Assembly: GCA_003117195.1 (NCBI GenBank) | Contig: BDSI01000171.1 | Span: 62,001 to 126,000, forward strand | Direction of reading: 5' to 3' | Length of the DNA: 64,000 nucleotides | Source of the DNA: Eudorina sp. 2006-703-Eu-15 | Taxonomy: Eukaryota; Chlorophyta; Chlorophyceae; Chlamydomonadales; Volvocaceae | Shown: positions 10,901 through 22,283 of the stretch, one piece after another | How the letters are laid out: every line of letters begins with the position of its first letter | Numbering within the stretch: the first letter of the stretch is position 1 | Translations under genes and position numbers: made by a program | The notes under the pieces: generated by a model | Database searches by the model: none | The model's input: only the letters and a program-made list of their open reading frames with translations | What the model was told of the DNA's origin: nothing

Positions 10901-12327
10901 CCCACCAGCTGGTACCAGCCGATTTCAGAGTTCCCCGTTTTTTGTTTACCGGAGAACCAGCAACCATGCTCTTCATTTTGTAGTTGTACGATACTCTGAT
11001 TCGATGCACTGATGCAGACAGATGTACCGGTGAGACAGGGTGAGACTGAGCGACGATTTCGCTCGTGTGAACGTGTTTCAAAGCAGCAGACACGCGTAAA
11101 ATGCTGCTGCATTATAGGAGATACTTTGTAACCTAAAATAACCGAAAACGACTCAAAACCGTTGTAGAAGGTATATGTGTATTATGCCGTACAAGGTTAG
11201 ATTCGTCACGAAACAGGCATGCCATACCTAATTAAGAATTTACTTGCAATTATAAGAACTATTATACATTTTACATATAATTTGGGCAGGTTGTGCATTT
11301 ACATTGAAGGGAGGACCGGCAGGAGGAGTCTTCCCAACGCGACAAGCCTCGTCGTCCTGTTGGACTTACTGTCTGCATTACATGATTTATTATGCATAGA
11401 TGATAGTCTGATAGCTTGCGCTACGGGACATTCTGCTGGTATTCGGTAAGGGGCCATTCCCAACCGATATCAGTGCGTAACTCAGGCTGCCCCCAAGCCG
11501 TGGGTGAGTTGAACGGATATACCAGAATTGATTTTATAGTCGTTGCTGCATGGCTCATGGCCGCGATTGTCCAAATTTGCTTGCGGATAGCGACGGTTGC
11601 ATGGCAAGCGCTGCTGCTGCCCGTGTCGTCATTCTTTCCTCAAAACGCGCAGATATCCTCTAACATCAGGATGAATGCATAAATATGTTATTGCCCTCTA
11701 CTGCCCTTCCTCTTGTAGTTCGGTTAGTAACACCGAAACAACGCCGGTGCTACCGCTGCCTGGACGAGTGCTTGACGCCGCCAGGCGGTCGCGATGCCGC
11801 CTAAATGGCTATTTTTAGGCTTAACACTAATATTTTATTTTGGTGAGTGATAAGCTAAGAGAGCATGTATTCGGGGCTGACTTTTGCCAACATCCAGGGT
11901 CGACATTACTCCAGCAGGTCAGATAACTGCATCTAAAACAACTTACTTTCAGATAGTGACATTAGTCCAGTGTCAAGTACAAACCAGATCTGCCCAGTCT
12001 GGGCCACGACTGCCCTTCCCATCTGGTCATTGACCCCTGCCCGCCGTTGCTTGACGGACGCGAAGGCCAAATCTTCCGATTGGTCTCGATCCCGACCACA
12101 TAACATCTTTCACTATTTGTTACACTATGATCTGGCTGTCGCCGGTTTGCACACCACAACACACCTCTGTCTCGCAGCTTGGGCGCTGCAAACAGCACGA
12201 AACAGCAGCCCCTTCCCCGCCGCGACTTGTGCAGCACACACAGTACGCGGAAGCCGGGCCGCTACTTGTCCCTCGTCAATCAGCATGCCCACACCTCCCT
12301 GGATCTCATCCACCCTCCCTCTCCCAG
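7927..12327. other. long region without a convincing gene
   Basis: I see no ORF here with both codon bias and plausible splice sites. A possible plus-strand exon at about 8432-8560 (acceptor CTCGCAG, then a helical stretch including RLVLEVLARAPLALDRW and a TAG) has no partner. The first TGTAA after the transaldolase stop is at 9573-9577. The pherophorin signal-peptide exon must lie towards the right end. An in-frame hydrophobic start at 11557 (MAAIVQICLRIATVAWQALL) was considered, but no donor of the needed phase follows it. Confidence 0.5.
10540..11960. other. AT-rich island
   Basis: About 1.4 kb with much lower GC than the rest of the window, including stretches such as AATTAAGAATTTACTTGC and TATACATTTTACATATAA. 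There are no long reading frames, terminal repeats or RNA genes that I can identify. It could be the pherophorin promoter/5' UTR region, an old mobile-element remnant or inserted organelle DNA; the sequence alone does not decide. Confidence 0.5.
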
Positions 12328-15300
12328 GCACGCCCGTCTTCGGTGTCATTACGGATGACGACTTCCCGTTCTGCAACTGCCAGACGTACGACTGTGACTG
12401 TTCGCCGTACACCCTCACCCTGGTCAGCCAGAACCAGGTGGGCTTCATGCCGTTGGAGCGGGCGGGGGGGAACGCGGCGACGCGCCACGGTGTATGGGGC
12501 GTGTGGCTCTTGGGCGTTCCACTGGGGTGGCTGGGGGTTAGGTGGCGCAGTGCTGATGTCATCCGCCATCCACGGGTGCCGTACCGTACGGCATGCGTCG
12601 CCGGCATCCCCTCGTCGGTTGAACGCCGCTCCATTGCACTGAATGCGCGTGGCCGTCTCTCCAACCCGTTGGAGCCCAACGCCACCTTGGAACGAAAGAT
12701 ATGTCACAGCGGACCCCGCGGGTCTTCGGTGACAGCCGCCTCTGCCGCTTCTCTCTCCCATCCACAGCCCCGCCCCCTCTCACGAGAGGCGTTCAGATGC
12801 GGCCTGCACGCCCCGCCCCAGCCTCCCGTCAAGTACCCCCCACTGCCCCCACCCGGGTACTCGGGTACTACGCTACTAACCCCAGCACCCCTCCGGTACA
12901 CCCCATCCCGAGCACCGAACCCAGCCAGTCGTGCGGATGGGACCCCGTTTCCGTGTTTGTGAACCTCCACCCTCCTGAAACCCCACCCTCCTGAACCCCC
13001 ACCCTCCTGAACCCCCACCCTCCTGAACCCCCACCCTCCTGAACCCCACCCTCCTGAACCCCCACCCTCCTGAACCCCCACCCTCCTGAATTCCCACTCC
13101 GCCCCACCTGCCCCACCCGCCCCACCTCAATGCCGGGTCCTGCAGACGGATGACGGCATCACGCGGTTCTGCTTCCAGATCGGATACACGCAGTGCAACG
13201 TCAACCGGGCCTGCTGCCGTGCACTCATGAACGCGGTGGATAAGCTGTCCTTCTCCATACGTGAGTCAGTTGCCGGGCTGGGGTCGGCAAGCAGTGCAAC
13301 GCTTATGGCGAGCTTGCAGGCACAACGGGGCCGAACGACCCAGGGGCGTTGCGACAGGTGGTGCGCTCGCCGGCGTGTTTAGGAACGGGACACACCCAAT
13401 CCAACCCTAGGGGCCAGTAGACGAGTGGAGTAAGCGAGTAAGGAAGCGCGCGTTGCATGTCAGAGGCGATACCTGCATGCGTTGCTGCAAGCACCTGTGC
13501 GTGTGTGCGTGTGTGCGGGTTTTGAGGCGTGCTGGGGTGGAGCACGGGGCGCAGATCTCCAATTTGTATGGGGGCCGGGGCCAGCGAGCCGGGTGGTGTG
13601 GCGCGGCTTGGACCCTCGGCCTCCACTTCTCATGCAGGCAGCAGTACCAGTAACGGTGTCGTTTGGGCTGCTAACCCTTCTGTCGCATGCTGGGATGCGA
13701 ACCCGCCTGCGCTGCTGCGCTGCTGCCAGCTGTGCAATTTCTGTCCCTCAGGATGGGGACGCGGCTCCCCTCCCCTCCCCTACGTAGGCAGGTAATCCCC
13801 TAACCCACCTACCCACGTACCTACCTGATGGGCATGAGACACGACGTGTTTGGAAAAGAAATCCGCCCGACACATGACGTGTGTGCACTCGGCCCCCCGC
13901 CGCCCCGTGCCGTGATGCCGGCTGCCCCCCGCAGATCCGGAATGCCAGAAAGACAAAATCCCCCGGATAACCCTAGGCAGGGGCCCGGGGCCCGGACCGT
14001 CCTGGCAGTCCTGGAAGACTTACGCGCACTTCAACGGCACCGGTGAGTGCGGCACCCTGTAGCCTGTACCCTGTAGCCTGTACGTACTGCATCGTACATT
14101 GCACTGTACACTCTACGGCAGGACAGGTTCTCCGAAGTGCATGCACTACTGTACGACCCGTACAATGCCAACACGACAAAGGCCACGGCGTCCTTCGGGT
14201 CCTGGGGGGAGAGCGTGCGGGCTTGGTCCCGCCGGGGGCTTTCCGTACGTCCCGACCTCGCCCCGCTCACCCCTCCTCCGCCAGGTTTCAATTACGAGCT
14301 CAAGCTATATGACCTGAACACCACCGCCGCGCGTTTCCCTGGCACCCGAATCTGCATCACGGCCCTGCCGCCGTGCAGCAGCATTCAACAGCTGTGCAAG
14401 GGGCCCGACGGACAGTGCACGTGAGTTGGAGTTTGGGGTCCTGGGAAGTTGGGGGTTCGGGAGGTTGGAGGTTGGAGGATGGAGGGGGGCAGTTGAACAC
14501 ATGCCAGCCGTCACGAAATTAGGAATCGGTTTGATGGCCCTTGAGCGGTTTCGTTGGCTCAATTGCTAGAATGGAGCAATGGACTATCTGGGCGACAGGG
14601 AGGCAGCTGGAGGGACGGGGTACGCCGGGTCCGTTACCGGTTGCAAATCTCGTGCGGGAGAGTGCTGCTGCGGATGTGGGGAGGCGGGTCTCGTGTCCCT
14701 GGGGCCAGGACCCCAGGGGTGGACAGCGGGCAGGGGGGAGCGCAAGGGAGGGGGGGAGAGGGTCATATGCGGAAAATGATCGCCACAATCCCCCGGGGCA
14801 GAGACTGGTGGAGGCAGCTAACACCGCCGCTTATCTGCACGAAGGAACAAAGGAAAGGATGTATCTGAAGTAGCGAAGGAGTCAATAAGTATTCGATAAA
14901 AGTAATAAGAAATAAGCATAAGTTTAACAAATACACAAATGGTGTAAATGAAGTTTACATAAGTTTAACAATACGGTACACATTTAATTTATTATATATT
15001 GATGACTATGAACAAATGAACCAGTTACAGTGGATCCCAGCAAACGAATGAAGGAATGAAAGTTACAGTGGACCTTGATGCAAACGCGACCGAACCAGCG
15101 GTAAGGAGCGGAGCGCAGGCGCCGGGACGCCGAGGTGAATGCATGCCGAGGGGATGCGAGGCGATGGAGCTCGGCCCGGGGGAGTGCGGGCTGGGCTGTG
15201 CGGAGCTGAGAATCGAATTCGCACGCTGTGGCGTCACCGCGAGTGTGACCATCGGCCCGCCCCGCCACCCAGCGTACATACTGCTCTGTCGGGTCCCGCC

Positions 15301-18300
15301 ATCCAGCGTACATATCTGCTCTACCGACGCGGCCCTCCTGGGGCACACCCCGCGTGGAATGAACTCCTTTGGGGGGGCCACCGAACCCCGCCCTCGCCGC
15401 TAAAATCCGCTCGTTTCCTTCCGCCAGACTGCCACCCTCCTCGGGCATTCACCGTATCCTAAACCCATGTCCCTTCCCCCGGCCTTTCCCCGCCACAGGT
15501 ACTCGTTCTCCGAGTCCGCCAACACCCTCTACTGTCCCACCTGCATCAAGAACGTCGTCATGCCCTCGCCGCAAGCGCCAGCCGGCGCTCTACCGCCCAG
15601 TTCCCCGAACCTGACACCCATCTCCCAACAACCCCAGCCGCCCAGCCCACTGCCGCCCAGCCCACTGCCGCCCAGTCCCGAACCACCCAGCTCACTGCCA
15701 CCCAACCCGCCACCGCCTACCCCGCCACCGCCCAGCCCACCACCACCTACCCCGCCACCGCCCAGCCCACCACCGCCCAGCCCTCCGCCACCCAGCCCTC
15801 CGCCACCCAGTCCTCTGCCGCCCAACCCGCCACCGCCCAGCCCACCGCCACCCAGCCCTCTGCCTCCCAGCCCGCAGCCACCCAGCCCTCCGCCACCCAG
15901 CCCACCGCCACCCAGCCCTCTGCCTCCCAGCCCGCAGCCACCCAGCCCTCCGCCACCCAGCCCTCCGCCACCCAGCCCTCCGCCACCCAGCCCTCCGCCA
16001 CCCAGCCCTCCGCCACCCAGTCCTCCGCCACCCAGCCCTATGCCACCCAGCCCACCGCCGCCTACCCCACCGTCGCCCACCCCACCATCGCCCAACTCAC
16101 CACCACCCAGCCCTCCACCACTCAGCCCTGAGCCGCCCATTTTCGCGCCTCGCAGCCCCCTGCCGCCTTCGCCCAACGTAACACCTGCACGTACGCTTCC
16201 ACCCAGCCACCGCCACCAAGCCCGCCCCCTCCAAACCCGCCCCCGCCGAACCCGCCGCCACCAAGCCCGCCCCCACCAAAGCCACCACCGCCAAATCCGC
16301 CTCCACCAAGTCCGCCGCCACCAAGCCCGCCCCCACCAAGCCCACCTCCGCCAAACCCGCCTCCACCAAGCCCACCGCCACCAAGCCCTCCGCCACCCAA
16401 CCCGCCACCACCTAGCCCGCCACCGCCTAGCCCTCCGCCACCTAACCCGCCACCCCAAGCCCGCCACCCCCAAGCCCGCCACCGCCCAACCCACCACCAC
16501 CCAACCCGCCACCACCCAGCCCCCCTCCACCAAATCCACCACCACCCAACCCGCCCCCACCAAGCCCGCCGCCACCAAATCCGCCACCACCTGCCCCGCC
16601 CCCTCCAGAGCCACCACAGCCGTCCACCCCTCTACACCCGAGCAACCCGCCAGAGCCCCCTTCACTACCACCCTCGCCTGAACCCCCCAGCCCCTCACCG
16701 CCCCCATCAAGACCTTTTCCTCCTCAACCACCGCCCCCGGAGCCGCCAAGCCCCCAACCGCCCAGCCCGCGCCCATCCACCCCACTGCCCCCCAGCCCAC
16801 CACCGCCTAGTCCGCCGCCGCCCAGCCCGCAGCCCCCAAGTCCTCAGCCGCCCAGCCCTCTGCCGCCCAGCCCCGAGCCACCCAGCCCGCAGCCGCCAAG
16901 CCCACCACCGCCCAGTCCGCTGCCCCCCAGCCCACCACCGCCTAGTCCGCCGCCGCCCAGCCCCGTGCCACCCAGCCCACCACCGCCCAGCCCACCACCG
17001 CCCAGCCCACCACCGCCCAGCCCACCACCGCCTAGTCCGGCGCCGCCCAGCCCCGTGCCACCCAGCCCGCAGCCGCCAAGCCCACCACCGCCCAGTCCGC
17101 TGCCCCCAAGCCCACCACCGCCTAGTCCGCCACCACCCAGCCCCGTGCCGCCCAGCCCACCACCGCCCAGACCACCACCGCCTAGCCCCGCGCCACCCAG
17201 CCCTCTGCCCCCCAGCCCACCGCCGCCCAGCCCATTACCACCTAGCCCGTTGCCCCCAAGCCCTCAGCCGCCCAGTCCTCCGCCACCCAGCCCCGAGCCA
17301 CCAAGACCGCAGCCGCCCAGCCCACCACCACCCAGTCCATTGCCGCCCAACCCACCACCGCCTAGTCCGTCGCCGCCCAGCCCTGCGCCACCGAGCCCGC
17401 AGCCACCAAGTCCTCAGCCGCCCAGTCCACTGCCGCCCAGCCCACCACCACCTAGTCCCCCGCCGCCCAGCCCCGTGCCGCCCAGCCCTCTGCCGCCCAG
17501 CCCACCACCGCCGAGTCCGCTGCCCCCCAGCCCACCATTTCCAAGTCCGCCGCCACCGAACCCACCACCCCCCAGTCCGCCGCCTCCCAACCCACCACCG
17601 CCCAGACCACCACCGCCTAGCCCGCCGCCCCCCAGCCCTCCACCGCCCAGCCCTGAGCCGCCCAGCCCACCACCGCCCAGCCCCCTGCCGCCCAGCCCCG
17701 AGCCACCAAGCCCGCAGCCGCCCAGCCCACCACCGCCCAGCCCATTGCCCCCCAGCCCACCACCTCCTAGTCCGCCACCGCCCAGCCCGCCACCGCCCAG
17801 TCCGGTTCCCCCTAACCAACCACCGCCTAGTCCTTCGCCGCCAAGCCCCGAGCCACCAAGCCCTGAGCCGCCAAGCCCACCACCACCCAGCCCGACACCC
17901 CCCAGCCCTCCGCCGCCCAGTCCTTCCCCCCCAGCCCCGAGCCGCCCAGCCCGAGCCCCCAGCCACCGCCGCCCAGTCCTCCCCCTCCCAGCCCCGAGCC
18001 GCCCAGCCCTGAGCCCCCCAGCCCACAGCCCCCCAGTCCTCCGCCGCCCAGCCCACCACCGCCTAGTCCGCTGCCCCGAGCCCGCCACTTCCCAGTCCGC
18101 CGCCGCCCAGCCCACCACCGCCCCGTCCGCCGCCGCCCAGCCCCGATCCTCCCAGTCCACCACCACCCAGTCCACCACCGCCTAGTCCGCTGCCCCCCAG
18201 CCCACCACCGCCCAGTCCTCCGCCGCCCAGCCCACCGCCGCCCAGTCCACTGCCCCCGAGCCCACCACCGCCTAGTCCGCCACCGCCCAGCCCGCCACCT

Positions 18301-20110
18301 CCCAGCCCACCACCCCCAAACCCGAGCCACCCAGCCCGCCACCACACGGCCCGTCGCCTCCCAGCCCACCACCCCCTAACCTTCCACCGCCCAGCCCGGA
18401 CCCACCCAGCCCGGAGCCGCCAAGCCCACCACCTCCCAGTCCGCCGCCGCCCAACCCCGAGCCACCGAGCCCGGAGCCGCCAAGCCCATCACCTCCGAGC
18501 CCTGCGCCGCCCAGACCCGATCCGCCAAGCCCTGCGCCTCCCATCAATCCATCGCCCTTGCCGCCAAGCCCAAGGCCGCCCGAGCCGCCAAGCCCGCAGC
18601 CCCCGAGCCCGCCACCACCAAGCCCCACCCCACCCAGTCCGGCGCCGCCAAGTCCTGAACCGCCCAACCCTGAGCCACCCAGCCCTCCACCACCCAGCCC
18701 GCTGCCACCGGGTCCCCAGCCACCCAGTCCGCGGCCGCCCAGTCCGCGGCCGCCCAGCCCAAGACCACTCCCTCCCAGCCCCAGGCCCTCGCCGCCCCCT
18801 TCACCCACGCCGCCACCCCGGCCGCCCGCACCGCCGCCCCCGCCGTCTCCTCGGCCCTCGCCGCCACCGCCACGACCCCCGAGACGGCCGCCTCCGTTCC
18901 CCAAGCCGCCGCCGAGGCCGCCGCCGGTGCCGCGGCCCCCTGTCTTCATCCAGCCCTGCTCCAGTGAGTCCCGGCCGCGAATGCCTACCCTAGGCCCATC
19001 GGCCCTGATCATCCGCCCCGGACCATTTCTAACCGATTCCCAAACTAACCAACCACCGCACCGCCTCCTTAGCAGGTCACCGCTTCCTGATTGATCACAC
19101 GCTTCCTGATTGATCACACACCCGCATCCTAATCTCCGCTCCTGCCCGGTCGCTGATCTCCCCACCCACCTCCATCCCGTCACTGGCTGAGACCTCAAGA
19201 GGCTCTCCCACACAGTCCCCGCATCCTCCGAAGGAACAGTGCGCCCATACTGCCGTCTGACGTACCCGCCTCGCCCCCGCCCCGCCCCCGCCCCGCCCCC
19301 GCCCCGCCCCCTCTCTTGCCCTTCCCCTCGGCCCCCGGCAACCCGCAGTGTGTTTCACCATCTCCATCCTCGACACGCCGGTGCCGCTGCCCCACCCACC
19401 CTTCGTCATCCCCGCCAACCGCTGCGAGCCGCTGCAGCGGTCCATGGTGGCGGACTACTCCGCAGCGGCGGCCGCTGCCGGGCTTGGTCTGCTGGAGCCC
19501 TTCGCCCCAGGGGACTGCCAGCTGCACACTGTGCAGGTGGGTGGGCGTGTGGGCGGTCTGACGGATGGGGGTGGACATGTAGGGGGGAGGAGGAGGAATA
19601 GGAGAAGGAGGAGGAGGAGGAGGAGGAAGAGGAGGAGGAGGAGGAGGAGGGGGAGAGAAAGGCGACATTGTGTACGTGCTAGGGGGTTAGCGCCATCAAG
19701 ATCGGGGGGTACAGCGCCATCTTGAACCCATAAAGTATCCCGACACACCAACCGCCAAACCTCAACAACCAATATGAAACCGCCAACGGTCAACCGCCAG
19801 CCAACAGAAATCCCAAACCCCTGCGGTGCCTGCGCGCAGGTATGCGCCACCTTCCGCACCGCCTCCGACACCTTCGCCATCGCGGGCAGCCTCATGACCT
19901 TGGGCGACAAGTACATGGCGGAGGTGCTGGGCGCCAACTGCACCAACACCACCCGGGGCTACGTGCTGCTGTATGAGGCCGCCTCCACGTTCTTCTCCGA
20001 CAGCGGCACCCGCTGCTTCTTCTACCAGAGCATCTACCAGTGCTCGGAGCCAGGGCAAGCCGGCGGCGCCACCGGCACCGGCTCCGCACCCACACGGATA
20101 GATAAGCTGA

Positions 20111-20144
<34 letters not shown>

Positions 20145-22283
20145 CGTGCCACCGCCGCCGCCACCGCCGCCGCCGCCGCCGCCGCAAGTGCCACCGCCGC
20201 CGCCACCGCCACCCGTGCCACCGCCGCCGCCACCGCCGCCGCCACCACCGCCGCAAGCGCCGCCACCGCCGCCACCACCGCCGCCGCCTCCGCCGGCGTC
20301 GCCGGCGTCGCCGGCGAGGTCGACGCCGGTTCCGTCGCTCTTCTCCTCCACGCCCTTCTGCGCTGCCGCGGACCGGATGCCCATTTTGTTCACGCCAGCG
20401 GTCGTGACGCCGGCGCCGGCGGCGGTGCTGGCGGCGGTGGCGGTGGACCTGGCGGGCGGCGAGGCGGTGCAGATCTGTACCACGGCAAAGTCCAAGAGCT
20501 GCACTGGCTGGCAGTGCTGCGGGATGGACCTGCGCTGGGTTTCTCTCGCCATAAGTAAGTTTGCGCTGCACCACCGTGCTTTGTGCGTGCCTGGGTTGGG
20601 GGGATGGCTGCTTGGCTGGGTGGGGCGATGGCGGGGCGGGCTTGTTGCGGTGCGGGGGCCTCTCCGGTGGTGCGCGATAGGTGAGGTGGAGGCATCTCCG
20701 GTGGGGGCATCTCCTGTCGGGGCATCTCCGGTGGTGCGCGATAGGTGAGGTGGAGGCATCTCCGGTGGGGGCATCTCCTGTCGGGGCATCTCCGTTGGTG
20801 CGCGATAGGTGAGGTGGAGGCATCTCCGGTGGGGCCATCTCCTGTCGGGGCATCTCCGTTGATGCGCGATAGGTGAGGTGGAGGCATCTCCGGTGGGGGC
20901 ATCTCCTGTCGGGGCATCTCCGTTGGTGCGCGATAGGTGAGGTGGAGGCGCGCGGTAGCACATAGCAGGCCAGCGGCAGGCAACCAGCGGCGGGGGCCGT
21001 GTGGGGAGCAGGGAGGGCTGCCTGGGGGCTAGGGCTGACTCGGGTGTGCTCGGGGGGCCGCAACGTCGGAGTTCGGAACACGGCAGGTCACCCGTCACTG
21101 TCCTCGCGCCGTTGCAATGTGGGCACCATCTGAATTGCTTTGCCCGTTCATGATTGACGCCGAGGGGAGCTCGGCGCTCTGCAAGTCTGCATGCACCCTC
21201 AGACGGTTCAGGGCACCGCAAGAGACCACACGCAGCATAGACGTTGATCCGTGCCTGTCCCTCGGCCGACCCGCGGGTCTGTCTGTAACCCCGCAGATAA
21301 GGCGTGCAGGTCTCAGGTGCTCGCGGCAACTGTCAACGGAAGGGTGGTGCCGTACAGCTTCACCGACAAGGGTGACTCCCTGGAGTGGCGGCTGGAAAGG
21401 TGAGGGCGGGGCCCGCTGCATGGCACCTATATGCCCGTGACCTGTCCGTGTTGTACAGTCGTGCGCACATGCAGCGCGAGGTTTACGGCGTGTGTGGCCT
21501 CGATCCCACGCCCTACAACCTCGCACCTCTTTCTTCTTTCCTCCGACGCGCAATTGCTGTGCCCCCGGGCGCCACTCGGCCCTCCCTCCACCCCTGCCTT
21601 GCCGCACTCCACCCTGTGTCTCCACCCTCCTCCCCCCCAACAGCGCAACCGCGAAACCGGTGGGGTCGGCGGTGTGCTGGCTGATGACTGCTGGCTCCTG
21701 CGCGCAGCCCTCATCGCTCTGTCGAAAGGGCGACTGCCAGGTATGGTCAGGACGCCCGCTGCAGCGGGTGCAGGGAGGGGAGGGGGGCATATAGCGGGTG
21801 TAGCGGGCGTCGCAGGGTGTAGCGGCTGTACCGGCTGTACGGGCTGTACGGCTGCACCAGATCTAACGGGCACAACGGGTGTAGCGCGGTGGTGCATGGT
21901 TTGGCGGTATTGGGAGTGCGTATTGTCCGGCGAGTACGACCCCGCCCTGCCGCCGGTTCGCGGTGCGCCTCTGCCACCCGGCCTCTCGCAGCTGCCGCAC
22001 ACGCAAGGCCTGTGTGTGCCGCTGCACGCTCTGAACGGCCATTCAGGGGCAGGGCAGCACGTGGTTTCCGCCTGCGAGCGCTCCACCCGACCTCCCGACG
22101 TGATGGCTGATTGGGACCACGGAACTCACACTCGCTCCGCGCGACGGGGTCCACAGCCCCTCCCTCACCCCGCCGCCGCCTCCGCCAACGCCTGCCTCCG
22201 TCCTCACCCCCTCCCCGTCGGGACAGGTGACCGGCTGGTCGGGCAACCGGGCCTGCTGCCCCACCAGCAAGATCTGGCCCTAG
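12328..22283 (+). CDS. giant pherophorin, extracellular matrix glycoprotein (5' end missing)
   Basis: Secreted wall/matrix protein with globular Cys-rich ends joined by a hydroxyproline-rich rod. Exons: 12328-12437, 13146-13260, 13935-14042, 14285-14420, 15499-18963, 19349-19536, 19840-20554, 21297-21399, 21644-21740, 22227-22283. The N-domain shows [44 protein letters not shown], then QCTYSF and LYCPTC, all standard pherophorin landmarks. The rod is (S/N)P-rich, e.g. PPSPPPPSP, and ends FIQPCS. The C-domain has [46 protein letters not shown] and ends [12 protein letters not shown], the usual CCP finish. Sequons (NGT, NTT, NCT) suggest N-glycosylation. The first exon(s) with the signal peptide were not found; the first listed exon needs one preceding base. 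The rod exon is open only if about five frame changes are ignored (see findings). Confidence 0.92.
12964..13095 (+). repeat. short tandem repeat in pherophorin intron
   Basis: About eight copies of a 16-17 base unit, CCCCACCCTCCTGAACC, in the intron between the first two recognised pherophorin exons, close to its acceptor. It codes for nothing in the gene frame. Confidence 0.85.
15600..18950 (+). repeat. hydroxyproline-rich rod-coding repeat
   Basis: Coding repeat of degenerate CCN CCN AGY/AAY units giving [19 protein letters not shown] and [11 protein letters not shown]. Three flavours are visible: Leu/Gln-containing SP units at 15600-16130, Asn-rich PPNPPP units at 16207-16600, and SP units with Glu, Val and Gln at 16800-18900. 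The last 250 bases become Arg-rich ([15 protein letters not shown]). In pherophorins these prolines are hydroxylated and arabinosylated to make a stiff polyproline-II rod. The antisense strand stays open for hundreds of codons (Gly/Trp-rich) only because of the repeat. Confidence 0.9.
19587..19655 (+). repeat. GGA-rich simple repeat
   Basis: An interrupted (GGA)n purine run in the intron between pherophorin exons ending 19536 and starting 19840. Confidence 0.85.
20117..20310 (+). repeat. (CCG)n tract coding a second poly-proline block
   Basis: Within the 19840-20554 pherophorin exon, a nearly pure CCG/CCA run encodes about 60 prolines broken only by single Val, Gln or Ala ([23 protein letters not shown]). 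It lacks the Ser-Pro units of the main rod and sits inside the C-terminal globular part. Confidence 0.9.
20659..20950 (+). repeat. 64-bp minisatellite in a pherophorin intron
   Basis: Between four and five copies of a unit of about 64 bases, marked by TGCGCGATAGGTGAGGTGGA at 20671, 20734, 20799, 20863 and 20927, in the intron between exons ending 20554 and starting 21297. Copies differ by a few bases. Confidence 0.9.

Noticed and set aside
11557..11679. Signal-peptide-like start MAAIVQICLRIATVAWQALL as first pherophorin exon
   Set aside because: It is hydrophobic and in a suitable place, but no GT donor leaving one base over follows before its stop codon, so it cannot be joined to the exon at 12328.
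16178..16206. A 29-base intron (GTAACA...CCCAG) that would restore the rod frame
   Set aside because: Its ends and phase fit, but 29 bases is far too short for a spliceosomal intron, and the other frame changes nearby are simple one-base losses. A missing base is the easier explanation.
15529..16803. Long Gly/Trp-rich minus-strand reading frames across the pherophorin rod (also at 17235-18372 and 18272-19213)
   Set aside because: They are the antisense of the CCN-rich rod repeat. A strand of Pro/Ser codons lacks stops in reverse, and the sense strand is anchored by conserved pherophorin exons on both sides.
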